Origin: Girardinichthys multiradiatus
Taxonomy: Eukaryota; Chordata; Actinopteri; Cyprinodontiformes; Goodeidae
Direction: 5' to 3'
NCBI RefSeq assembly: GCF_021462225.1
Contig: NC_061816.1
Coordinates: 12,549,390 to 12,613,389, forward strand
DNA: 64,000 nucleotides
Of the stretch, positions 10,430-21,008 are shown piece after piece (the stretch's first letter is position 1; every line of letters begins with the position of its first letter). Both the position numbers and the translations under genes were made by a program. The notes beneath the pieces were generated by a model. The model saw nothing but the letters and a program-made list of their open reading frames with translations. It made no database searches and was not told the origin of the DNA.

Positions 10430-11798
10430 TCTAACAGAAGAGGCTGCCACAGCGCTTCAACGTAATATTCAAGCATAATAAAACTTTAGCTTGTTTTGAA
10501 GAAGAATGCAGTGACGTGTCCATTTATTAACAAGGAAAGCTTTAAACTACAAACACTTCATATGTATTCATTTAAATAAGGATAACTTGTCTTATTCTTA
10601 GAAAGGAAGGCTTGATTTTATCTCTAATGTAATGACTAATGGATAATAAGTACAGACCCTTAATTCACTGATGCTATTAGTTTAAAATTGTCACTTTGAT
10701 TTCTCCTTATTTTTATCTTAATTTCTAAAAAAATAAAATAAATAAAAGCCACTGCATGAAAAGATCTGATCTATGTATCCATCTCTGGCAGAAACTCTGC
10801 GCATGCATTAACCTTGATTTTAACCCGACAGATGAGCTTGTTATGGAAAACCTGAGCTGATTTTTATCCCAATAAAGTTGGTGAGTGGGTGAGTAAACAC
10901 AGAACGGTGCAGTTCAATATGATTTGATTTTATTGCCCGCTGGAACAGCAACATATCCTCTTCAACAGCTCTAAGGTTTGCATTGTTCCATTGTTTTTCA
11001 TTCCAAGGTATCACATAGTTCCTTTTCACTGTGGACATGCTGGCAGAGTGCCGTGTGCACTATGGTCAGCCTGAGGGGACAGTGACTTCCCTACAGCCAT
11101 TCCCTGTCTCAGTATCCCATAATTGGCCCCCTGCTTTTCAGTGGAGAGCGTTCATGTATGTGAATACGAATGCATATGAGTGGGTGCCTGTGTGCTTGAC
11201 TGTCAAACTCAGATGACACACAGATGGGCACAATGGAGCCCCGAACTGCTATGAAGCTGGGAACTGCTGAGATTGTTCAATGTGCAAGCTTTTTTACAAG
11301 GTTAAAGTTAGGGTTTTTCAGTTGGGACGTGTCATATCTGATTGCAGAGGAATAGTGCAGAAATAATGGATACAGACTGTGAAAATGCACTGCAGAGAGC
11401 AAGATTTGGCTACAGTGCTGGAAATGTGATACAGCAGAGCAATTCTTTATCAGTTGGGAATGCGTGCTGTAATGGTGAATGAAGCAGTTCATACAGTAGT
11501 CAAGACTTTAATTTCAGGCTGGTTTCAGTGTGGAATATAGTGGGAAAGTGAGGGCCAACACTTTGCTTTTGAGTACACAGGGCTGAATGAGTCCTCAGTC
11601 AAAACCAAACAGATAAGAAAAAGCAGCAGGTTGTGTTCAGTGTGGATTAAAAATTTGTTTTTTGGGGATAAAGTACAAACAGCTAATTCAGTGGAAGGCA
11701 AGAAACAGCTCTGGTATATCTGATGTTAAAAGAACTTGAGCTTGACGTATACTGGAAGAGTAGTTAAATCAAAGTGTTTTAATCTATTTTTGTGACTG
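10430..11798. other. Unassigned DNA
   Basis: No gene seen. The 11,040-11,290 stretch is less AT-rich and repeat-free and might be conserved non-coding DNA. Open frames here are short and unsupported. Confidence 0.4.
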
Positions 11799-11810
11799 AC
11801 TATCCATATT
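11799..11810. repeat. 5' target-site duplication of the RTE-type LINE
   Basis: The 12-mer actatccatatt directly precedes the element and recurs exactly at 14,836-14,847. Confidence 0.85.
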
Positions 11811-14800
11811 CCTCCAGTGGGCCCACCACCTGCAGGGGGAACCGTGAGGGACCGGTGCAAAGAGGATTGGGTGGCGGACGAAGGTGGAGACCTCAACGGC
11901 CCGATCCCCGGATGCTTAGGCTGGCTCTAGGGACATGGAATGTCACCTCGCTGGGGGGAAAGGAGTCTGAGCTTGTGCGGGAGGTCGAGAGATATCGACT
12001 AGAAATAGTCGGGCTCGCCTCCACGCACAGCGTGGGCTCTGGAACCCATCTCCTTGAGAGGGGTTGGACTCTCTTCTACTCTGGAGTGGCCCACGGGGAG
12101 AGGTGGCGGGCTGGTGTGGGTTTGCTTGTTGCCCCCCAGCTCAGCCGTCTCATGTTGGGGTTTACCCCAGTGGATGAGAGGGTTGTATCCCTGCGCCTTC
12201 GGGTTGGGGAGAGGTCTCTGACTATCATTTCAGCCTACGGGCCGAGTGGTAGTACCCTGCCTTCTTGGCGTCCCTGTCGGGGGTGCTGGATAGTGCCCCT
12301 CCCGGGGACTCCATTATTCTGCTGGGGGACTTCAACGCCCACGTGGGGAACGACAGTGACACCTGGAGAGGCGTGATCGGGAGGAATGACCTCCCCGATC
12401 TGAATCCGAGTGGTGTTTTGTTATTGGACTTCTGTGCTAGTCACGGATTGTCCATAACGAACACCATGTTCAAACATAAGGGTGTCCATCAGTGCACTTG
12501 GCACCAGGACACCCTAGGCAGGAGGTCGATGATCGACTTTGTTGTCGTATCATCAGACCTTCGGCCGCATGTTTTGGACACTCGGGTGAAGAGAGGGGCT
12601 GAGCTGTCCACTGATCATCACCTGGTGGTGAGTTGGATCCACTGGAGGAGGAGAAAGCCGGACAGACTCGGCAGGCCCAAGCGCATAGTGAGGGTCTGCT
12701 GGGAACGCCTGGCGGAGCCCTCGGCCAGGGATGTATTCAACTCCCACCTCCGGGAGAGCTTCGACCAGATCCCGGGGGATGTTGGAGACATAGAGTCCGA
12801 GTGGACCATGTTCTCTGCATCTATTGTCGATGCTGCTGCCCATAGCTGCGGCCGTACGGTCTGCGGTGCCTGTCGTGGCGGCAATCCCAGAACCCGGTGG
12901 TGGACACCGGCAGTAAGGGATGCTGTTAAGCTGAAGAAGTAGTCCTATCAGCTGTGGTTGGCTTGTGGGACTCCTGAGGCGGCTGACGGGTACCGTGAGG
13001 CCAAGCGTGCTGCGGCCCGGGCTGTGGCAGTGGCAAAAACTCGGGCCTGGGAAGAGTTCGGTGAGGCCATGGAGAAGGACTACCGGTTGGCCTCGAAGCG
13101 ATTCTGGCAAACCGTCCGGCGCCTCAGGAGGGGGAAGCAGTGCTTTGCCAACACTGTTTATAGTGGGGGCGGGAGACTGCTGACCTCGACTGAGGACATT
13201 ATCGGGCGGTGGAAGGAGTACTTCGAGGATCTCCTCAATCCTGCCATCACGCATTCCGTGGTGGAAACAGAGGCTGGGGACTCGGGGTTGGACTCTTTCA
13301 TCACCCAGGCTGAAGTCACTGAGGTGGTTAAAAAGCTCCGCGGTGGCAAGGCTTCGGGGGTGGATGAGATCCGCCCTGAGTACCTCAAGTCTCTGGATGT
13401 TGTGGGGCTGTCATGGTTGACACGCCTCTTCAACATTGCGTGGCGGTCGGGGACAGTGCCTCTGGACTGGCAGACTGGGTGGTGGTCCCCCTTTATAAGA
13501 AGGGGGACCGGAGGGTGTGTTCCAACTACAGGGGGATCACACTCCTCAGCCTCCCTGGTAAGGCCTACGCCAGGGTATTGGAGAGGAGAGTCCGACCGAT
13601 AGTCGAACCTCGGCTTCAGGAGGAACAGTGTGGTTTTCGTCCCAGCCGTGGAACACTGGACCAGCTCTATACCCTCTACAGGGTGCTCGAGGGTTCATGG
13701 GAGTTTGCCCAACCAGTTCACATGTGTTTTGTGGACCTGGAGAAGGCATTCGACTGTGTCCCTCGTGATGCCCTGTGGGGGGTGCTCCAGGAGTATGGAA
13801 TTTGGGGCCCTTTATTAGGGGCCATCCGGTCCCTGTACGAGCGGAGCAGGAGTTTGGTCCGCATTGCCGGCACTAAGTTGGACCTGTTCCCAGTGCATGT
13901 TGGACTCCGGCAGGGCTGCCCTTTGTCGCCGGTCCTGTTCATAACTTTTATGGACAGGATTTCTAGACGCAGCCAAGGGCCGGAGGGGGTCTGGTTTGGG
14001 GACCAGTGGATTTCGTCTCTTCTTTTTGCGGATGATGTGGTCCTGCTGGCCCCCTCTAGCCAAGACCTACAGCATGCGCTGTGGCGGTTCGCAGCCGAGT
14101 GTGAAGCGGCTGGGATGAGGATCAGCTCCTCCAAGTCCGAGGCCATGGTACTCGACCGGAAAAGGGTGGCTTGTCCTCTTCAGGTTGGAGGGGAGTTCCT
14201 GCCTCAAGTGGAGGAGTTTAAGTATCTCGGGGTCTTGTTCACGAGTGAGGGAAGAATGGAGCGGGAGATCGACAGACGGATCGGTGCAGCTGCCACAGTA
14301 ATGGGGGCGCTGTGCCGGTCCATTGTGGTGAAGAGAGAGCTGAGCCGAAAAGCAAAGCTCTCAATTTACTGGTCGGTCTACGTTCCTACCCTCACCTATG
14401 GCCATGAACTTTGGGTCATGACCGAAAGAACGAGATCACAGATACAAGCGGCTGAAATGAGCTTCCTCCGTAGGGTGGCCGGGCACTCCCTTAGAGATAG
14501 GGTGAGGAGCTCGGCCATCCGGGAGGAGCTCGGAGTAGAGCCGCTGCTCCTCCACATTGAGAGGAGCCAGTGGAGGTGGCTCGGGCATCTATACCGGATG
14601 CCTCCTGGACGCCTTCCTCGGGAGGTGTTCCAGGCACGTCCCACCGGGAGGAGGCCCAGGGGACGGCCCAGGACACGCTGGAGGGACTATGTCTCTCGGC
14701 TGGCCTGGGAACGCCTTGGGCTCCCCCTGGAGGAGCTGGAGGAGGTGTCTGGAGAGAGGGACGTCTGGGCGTCTCTGCTGAGTCTGCTGCCCCCGCGACC

Positions 14801-14835
14801 CGGTCCTGGATAAGCGGAAGACGACGAACGAACGA
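11811..14835 (+). mobile_element. RTE-type LINE, near full length
   Basis: A 3025-bp non-LTR retrotransposon bounded by an exact 12-bp target duplication. It is GC-rich compared with its AT-rich flanks. One long reading frame, now broken, codes for an apurinic-type endonuclease followed by reverse transcriptase. It ends in a short 3' part with a GAAC-repeat tail (acgaacgaacga, 14,824-14,835) right after the ORF, typical of RTE-type elements. Of named families, Rex3- or Expander-like is my best guess, not certain. The exact duplication and good sequence quality point to a fairly recent insertion. The 5' end may be slightly truncated. Confidence 0.88.
11813..14813 (+). pseudogene. RTE-type LINE polyprotein (endonuclease + reverse transcriptase), broken
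   Basis: The endonuclease starts near 11,925 (LALGTWNVTSLGGKE) and continues through [10 protein letters not shown] (about 12,318-12,350), [10 protein letters not shown] and TDHHLVVSW. The reverse transcriptase follows with FRPSRGTLDQLYTLYR, VDLEKAFDCVPRDALW, GLRQGCPLSPVLFITFMD and the catalytic FADD at 14,025-14,036, then a C-terminal region with KYLGVLFTSEG and GRPRTRWRDYVSRLAWERLG. Three lesions break it: a frameshift near 12,250 (a few bases lost after AYGPSGS), a TAG stop at 12,940-12,942 where Glu is expected, and loss of one G near 13,477-13,480. The last 466 codons (13,413-14,813) are open. It would nick target DNA and reverse-transcribe its own RNA; it is inactive as it stands. Confidence 0.9.
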
Positions 14836-14847
14836 ACTATCCATATT
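14836..14847. repeat. 3' target-site duplication of the RTE-type LINE
   Basis: Exact copy of the 12-mer at 11,799-11,810, directly after the GAAC tail. Confidence 0.85.
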
Positions 14848-14925
14848 TTTATTTAAACAAAAACAGTAATTCATAACTGTGTGGCACAATGTATTGTGTA
14901 TTTGCATTCACCTCCTCCTAGGTAA

Positions 14926-16240
14926 AGTGGCATACATTTCTGCAGTAGAAAGAAAATCATCCATAGTTTTTAATTTTTTTTGTAAATAATAAATCTGAAA
15001 AGTGTATATTTGCATTCATCTCCCTGGAGTCAATCCTCTTTTAAAGCACCTCTCTCTGTCATTTCAGTAGCAGGCCTTATAGGGTACGGTTCTACCAGCT
15101 TTAAAAACTGAAAATTTTGCTAATCCTTCTTTGAAAAATGGCTCAACCTCAGACAAACTGGATAGAAATTATATTTAAACAATTTTCAAGTGCAATCAAC
15201 AACTCCCAATTTAATTATGGCCTGCACCTCTACTGGACCTGTAAATAAGTGCTTTGATTTAAACCAGGGGGACCAAAGTGTGGGGCCATTTCCGATGCTT
15301 TGAATGATTCGTTGTGGCCCACAACCTCAATTTAATGATGCAAATATGGCCCATCAAAGGCAGTTGATATAGAAGAGTGAGCCATGTTGCATTCTTGTAC
15401 CTGAGAATAAAAATTATTTCTGCGATAGCAAAATAGAAAACAATTAAAACAAAAACAGCTTTCTACTGTGATCTATTGTTAAAAATGTAAAAATAAGACA
15501 AATTATTTAAAATAGTTAAGAATGTTTAATTTATATACATCTGATTTTCAACTTGACAATTTTGCCTCTTGCAACAGAAGGTTTGGACACCATTGATCTA
15601 AACTGTTCCATTGTGGCTCTTGCTGGATATTTTAGGTAGTAAAAGGTAAAAATCTACTCCAGTCTCAAGTCTTGTCTCTAACAGGTTTCCTGCGGGAATG
15701 GTTCTGTATTTAGCTCAATCCGTCTACTCGTCAACTCTGATCAGCTTTTCTGTATCAATTGAAGGAAGGCATTATTCTGCCACCACCATGCTCCATAGTG
15801 AGGACTGTGTGTTCAGGTGCAGTGTTATTTTCCACCACATATAGGGTTTTGCATATAGGCCACACAGCTCAATTTTGGTCTCATTTGAGTAGAGCATCTA
15901 CTTCCACAAATTTGCTGAGTCTCCAACGTGGCTTGATGTAAACTGCAGACAAGACTTCTTATGGCTTTCTTTCAACAGCTACTATTCCTTAAAGGCCAGT
16001 TCTTCCCAAGTCAATCTGCATAATCTTCTCCTTGCCTGGCCTGTTCATTTAGGAAGAACTCTATAAAATAGTAGGTTGTTGTGCCATACTCTAAAAGTCA
16101 TGCATAATTTTGTCTTTCAATTAATGGTGGGCTACTTTGTGTTGTTCTTTCAAATAAAATCTCAGTAAAATACACGTTTACGGTTTACACATTAAAAAAA
16201 ATGTGAAACAAATTCAAGGGCTGTGGGAATATACAAATAA
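14926..16240 (-). mobile_element. Tc1-D relic, interrupted by a MITE
   Basis: Minus-oriented fossil of a common fish Tc1-like family. In order, the plus strand shows a TIR-side block ('aataaatctgaaaagtg', 'gagtcaat'), transposase C-terminal and catalytic parts in reverse complement ('ccagtctcaagtctt', 'accaccatgctccatag', 'caattttggtctcat', 'tggctttctttcaaca') and a far TIR-side block ('actttgtgttgttc', 'gtgaaacaaattcaagggct'). Stops and indels are everywhere. The outer termini are not preserved. It was split by the hAT-type MITE at 15,265-15,595. Confidence 0.7.
15265..15595. mobile_element. hAT-type MITE inside Tc1-D
   Basis: A 331-bp non-coding element whose ends are imperfect inverted repeats (cagggggaccaaag and the complement of caatggtgtccaaac), the 'ggtgtccaaa' end type known for fish hAT MITEs. 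Flanking octamers atttaaac (15,257-15,264) and atctaaac (15,596-15,603) differ at one base. Removing the element plus one octamer restores the Tc1-D phrase 'gatctaaac..ttccattgt', which confirms the boundaries. Confidence 0.7.
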
Positions 16241-16912
16241 TCAGAAAACATTTGTTTCCAGAAAACAAACATGAAGATAAAGGTCAGCCCACTCAAAAAT
16301 ATACTCCTCCATGCTGCTTTTTTCTAACTGTGATGTTGGTAATAAGGGAAAAAAAACTGGGCTTTTCTTCTTTTATACTTTGAAACGATGTTCTAAGTAA
16401 TCTACAAAGACAGACTGAAATACAACTCATAAACACACTGTATGCAAACTCAGCAGGACATGTGTAAGGAGACGTAAGAAGCTAGCTAATTTTCAAGGAG
16501 TCATGAGTCACAATGGCTGGCAGATACTTCAAACGGCAGATAAAACACTGGAGATCAAAGCAACATTCAAGCTAGTTAGCATGACTCACTGAAGATTCAA
16601 GCTAATTCAATTAGCCAGCCAAGTTACTGTACAATGTGGCAACTAAGGTTGAGCTAAATAACTAATAGTTGTATTCAATCACGAATTTTCCTCGTCTTTT
16701 GACCTTCAGCTCACTTTCTAAACTTACACGTCATCATTCTCCTCCCATAGACTTATGCAACTGTATGTAGCTTTAACATGTATAAGAATTTACTGCCTAA
16801 GCATAATACAGCACAATGTTCTCATCTGACAAAAATTAAATAACAGCAAATAAACCATAATAGCCTCCTACTACCCTATCGTTTGCCTTTTTTCTCTGTC
16901 TGCTCCCTTGAG

Positions 16913-17017
16913 GTCAAACATTGGAGGTGCTGCTCCAGCTGACAAGTGAGCCCTGGGGGAGATGGAGGAAGCTGAGATTTTCATTGCTAACACCTGACGT
17001 GCCCATCTTCTGGAAAG
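16913..17017 (+). CDS. Weak candidate internal exon
   Basis: A pyrimidine-rich tract ending in AG (tttctctgtctgctcccttgag, at 16,890-16,912, partly shown) precedes the segment and GAAAG|GTGAGA follows it. One frame is open across all 105 bp, reading QTLEVLLQLTSEPWGRWRKL then RFSLLTPDVPIFWK, with phase 1 at both ends, so it could be skipped without shifting a frame. I do not recognise the protein. A 105-bp open frame is not rare by chance, and no partner exon was found on this strand, so this is only a lead. Confidence 0.2.
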
Positions 17018-18817
17018 GTGAGACTGACAGTGAGAAGACCTATAAGCAAAAGTGCTGCCAGATTATGTTGTTGCCTCAAGGAACGTTTTATCACAGGGGT
17101 CAGGAAAGGAGAGCAGCAATACATACTTAGAGATCGTTGCTGTTTTCTTATTAGTAGGTCACAGTTAACATCAGTTTCCTTCTTGGTGTCAAAAATTAAA
17201 TTAGAACCTATTAAAAGTATGGAGTATGGAGTTTTCCAATAAAGAGAATATTAAGGATTTTACAGCTTAAAGTGTGTGAAACTTTCAACAAGGGTAGACA
17301 AAGACTGTAGAGATGGTAAACTGTCGAAATATTTCCTGTGAAAGTGAAATCTGTCTGAAGAAGTGCTATTTAGTTGCTGTTAACCTGGGCTTAACGCAGT
17401 TCTGAAGTTCAAAGGGGGTCCTACCAGGAAACAAGCAAGGTGTTTCTAATACATTAGGTGCCTTATGTACAACAATACATTGTTTCAATAATATTTTTAA
17501 ATTGCATATATCAAATCAACTCCATCTCATAATCAGTTGGGATGAATTAAACCTAAATCAATAACCATGAATGTGTAGCAAACCTCATAAGTAGGGCAAA
17601 TGCATGAAACCAACAAACTAATGCATGTATAGTGCTTGTAGAAATGCATTCAAAGCAACCTCTTATATAGCTGTTTATTCAGTTTTTTTTAACAGCTCAT
17701 ATAGGGAACAAAGACAACTATTTGAGAGGGATGAGAGTTTTAGTCATGTGTTTTATGTTTTTATCAGCAGCAGCCATATCCACGACTTGCTGATACAAAC
17801 CTGTAGGTGGCTCCTTAGGGTTCACAGGCTAATCTTACTAACCAATGCACCCGCAAACCCGTCATTGGGAACCTCTATGATACTCCACTCACATTAAGGG
17901 AATTCCCCACGTTTAAATGAGGCACTTATTTACATACGTTTCTGTTACATACTCATTTATGTAGCTTTTTACACACATCTGTGTAATTTATTTATATGCA
18001 ATTGATTGCATAGAGTGACAAATCTTGGTTCACTGCTTGAAATGATGGAGTTAAGCAATAATCATCTAAAATTATAATTTGTACATAACCAAATGTTTAG
18101 TTTCTGTGTTTTAATTTAGTTTAGTTTGCATGCCAGCTTAGGTTAAACTGATCTGGCATTTTTATGTTTTTGTATTATCAAAACATAGATAAATAAGACT
18201 TCTAATTAGCTAATCTAGGTTCAGAAGAATAATTTACATTATGTTTAATGCTCTGTCAGTCATCTGTGATAGTATTAGAAGTGTGCTTAGGGAAAAGACA
18301 GACATATAGGATGCAAGTGAGGCGTAGGTAGGCGGACAGAGGGAACACAAGCAATTTAGATAGACACTCTGAATAAGGGTGCATGAAAATCACATAGAAA
18401 ATAAAGAACACAAGGTAGAAAGCAGAATGTAGCAGAGGAAGCTATAGGGTGAAAGTATCATTTTAGAGTAATATGGGTAAAATAGACATACAGCAGAGTT
18501 TACAGATTTGCACACAACCTCTCTTTTCAGCTGACACAGGAGAAAAGCTACACTGTATATTCGCATAACGAGACCAGTGGACCATCATTAAAATCCAGAG
18601 GCTGCAAGACAAACCAAGCTCCACCTGACTGTTGGTTGGTGTTGCCCCCCAGAGAAAAGCACCTTGTTGAACCTGCTCCTCTTCTGTCAGCACTTTCATA
18701 AATAATTCACCGAGCACTCTGGGGCAAGGGAGCCGTAGAGTGAACAGTGTTTCTGTCCTGTCTTTCCCAGCATTATTTTATTGCCCTGTATTTGCAGAGC
18801 ACAAACAAAATGCGCTC

Positions 18818-18970
18818 ATTTGCATAGGAGAAGACCTCCGGGTGCAGGTCATCAGAGGTGCCCATTACAAGTGAATTTAAACAGTGCAGGGATGAAAAGG
18901 AAACCATTTGGAAAGTGTTCTGAAGCATGTTCATCCTCTGGTTTATTCTGTTTGTCACGCTAATGCAAAT
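18818..18970. promoter_or_regulatory. Two octamer (POU-type) motifs
   Basis: Exact ATTTGCAT at 18,818-18,825 and its reverse complement ATGCAAAT at 18,963-18,970, in a repeat-poor segment. These match the binding motif of POU/Oct factors. Two exact matches in about 150 bp could be chance in AT-rich DNA; function is unproven. Confidence 0.2.
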
Positions 18971-20250
18971 GCTGATGGTTTTAGCTCTAGATGCCTCAGT
19001 ATAAATGTTTTGAAAGAGCAGGCAAGAGTAAAAACCTCAAAAATGAAATCCTTTTGACTTTTAAAATCATTGGTAGCTGTCATAAATCATTTCTGTTCTC
19101 CATTTTAGTCCTGGATCCAATCTTCTGCAACCCCTCAATGTTTTCAGACAGGTCAGAGAAGTTCGACCACATTGCCCTTGTTTAAATGCCAACACATCAA
19201 CGGACATTTTTATGCTGGGCTGGTACAACAAGCAAACAGCGCTTCTGAATCTCAATGGATCAGCAGCACTCAGCACTGTAAATGTCCCAACAAGACAGCT
19301 AATTTTTTACCGTTCCACATTTACTGACTTTTGGGAAATAAACACTGAAACTGTGACGGAGTCAAAAATATACTTTCTTGTTTCTCCATAAAATTTTGGG
19401 AAAATATTCTATTTGTTCTAAATGGCATATAAAACACAAAAAATGCAGAGTTCTACACCTAATTGTTTTCTACACAGCAAACAATAAGAAGTTCCTGATT
19501 TAGATGCAGTGTGTCCAGATAATAGACTTGATGCATATTTGACATTTTCTTTTTAATCGGACATGCAATGTCTAAGATTCAGTAAGCATTATAAAAAGAA
19601 CTAAATTAAAAGGTGTGTATGTACGTTTAGTATGTACTTTTATATTATGGTGGGGATTATGAATATAGCCCTCTCCTGGAAAATCATTAAAATCTTTACA
19701 CCCAGAGAGCAAACATACCAGCACAGACTTAGATATTCTAGCCATTATTGATAAGAAATGATGTAAGCAAGTATCAGCATGTGATTTTTTTTCACTACCG
19801 CCCCAGTTGGGTTTCTTGCATGAATGCCCCTGCCACAATGGATGAATGCACAAATATGCATGATGGTACACCACAAAAATTGAATTTGTGGTGTAGTGTT
19901 TATCCTGTACACCTCAGACTCTTAAACACTAAATGTCAGTTTATGTTTGTATCATTTAGCAGTAGTCCAGCAGAAACTGGGTCATGTGGAGCCTGAATGG
20001 ATTTATCAGAAATCTAATTCCAGAAATGTCCTCTCTCAATGTCCATATTTTCTCCAGAATGACACCTTTCTTGTTTTAATAGGTCATAGGAAAAAAAAAT
20101 TCTAGAACTGTCAGTAGTGTCATGGGGGAAAAGAACTAGTACACTATTGGTGCTAAAAGGGAAACTGACAGCTAGGTTCAGCTGATTTAATGCATTTTCT
20201 TAACTGATCAATGCCAAGATGGAAAGACAACAGCAATGACCTTTTGAGAA

Positions 20251-20301
20251 CTGGTGACTGGTGACTGCACCTCCAGTCACCAGTCACCAGTCACCAGTCT
20301 G
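20251..20301. repeat. Inverted repeat at the LINE 5' junction
   Basis: ctggtgactggtgact (20,251-20,266) is followed by an 8-base spacer and then agtcaccagtcaccagtcac and so on (from about 20,275). The two arms are complementary. Copy 2 has only one 'cagtcac' unit here and no upstream arm, so the extra arm and the repeated 7-mers arose at or after insertion. Confidence 0.75.
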
Positions 20302-21008
20302 TCAAGCTTCTGAAGTTTGCGGACGACACCACCCTGATCGGACTCATCTCTGATGGTGATGAGTCTGCGTACAGATGGGAGGTGGACCATCTGTTGGACT
20401 GGTGCAGCCAGAACAACCTTGAGCTCAACGCTCTAAAGACAGTGGAGATGGTTGTGAACTTCAGGCAGAACCCAGCCCCACCTGCCCCCATCACCCTCTG
20501 TGACTCCACAATTGACACTGTGGAATCTTTCCGCTTCCTGGGAACCATCATCTCCCAGGATCTCAAGTGGGAGCCAAACATCGGCTCCCTCATCAAGAAA
20601 GCCCAGCAGAGGATGTTCTTCCTGCGGCAGCTGAAGAAATTCAACCTGCCAAAGACTATGATGGTGCACTTCTACACAGCCATCATTGAGTCCATCCTCA
20701 CCTCCTCCATCACCATCTGGTACGCCGCTGCTACAGCCAAGGATAAGGGCAGGCTGCAGCGTGTCATTCGGTCTGCTGAGAAGGTGATTGGCTGCAGTCT
20801 ACTGTCGCTCCAGGAACTGTACACCTCCAGGACCCTGAAGCGGGCCGGGAAGATTCTGGCTGATCCCTCCCACCCCGGTCACAGACTCTTTGAGACTCTC
20901 CCCCCTGGCAGGAGGCTGCGGTCCATCCGGACCAAAACCTCACGCCACAAGAACAGTTTTTTCCCATCTGCCACCAGCCTGGTTAACAAAGCCCGGAAAC
21001 CACCTTGA
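20297..21008 (+). pseudogene. L2-type reverse transcriptase C-terminal fragment, copy 1
   Basis: The frame is open from the truncation to a TGA at 21,006-21,008. It starts at the RT catalytic box (SVKLLKFADDTTLIGLISD; FADD at 20,316-20,327), continues with LDWCSQNNLELNALKTVEMV, VESFRFLGTIISQDLKWEPN and the C-terminal LFETLPPGRRLRSIRTKTSR. The endonuclease and the N-terminal two thirds of the RT are missing, so it cannot work. No stop or frameshift within the remaining 237 codons suggests a rather young insertion. Confidence 0.85.

Larger units (their letters stand above)
16241..20109. other. Long repeat-poor stretch
   Basis: Nearly 3.9 kb without recognisable transposons. It contains one weak exon-like segment (16,913-17,017) and a pair of octamer motifs (18,818 and 18,963). 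The 18,590-18,980 part looks like complex, non-repetitive sequence and is a reasonable place to look for conserved non-coding DNA. No supported gene. Confidence 0.45.

Noticed and set aside
10083..10478. Frames on both strands in 10.1-10.5 kb
   Set aside because: They lie within a tRNA-derived SINE and its GGAT tail.
12553..14907. Long minus-strand open frames opposite the RTE-type LINE
   Set aside because: Shadow frames of the GC-rich plus-strand ORF; the endonuclease and RT motifs are on the plus strand.
18463..18717. 84-codon minus-strand frame starting MLGELFMKVLTEEEQ
   Set aside because: No acceptor/donor pair around it and no recognised family.
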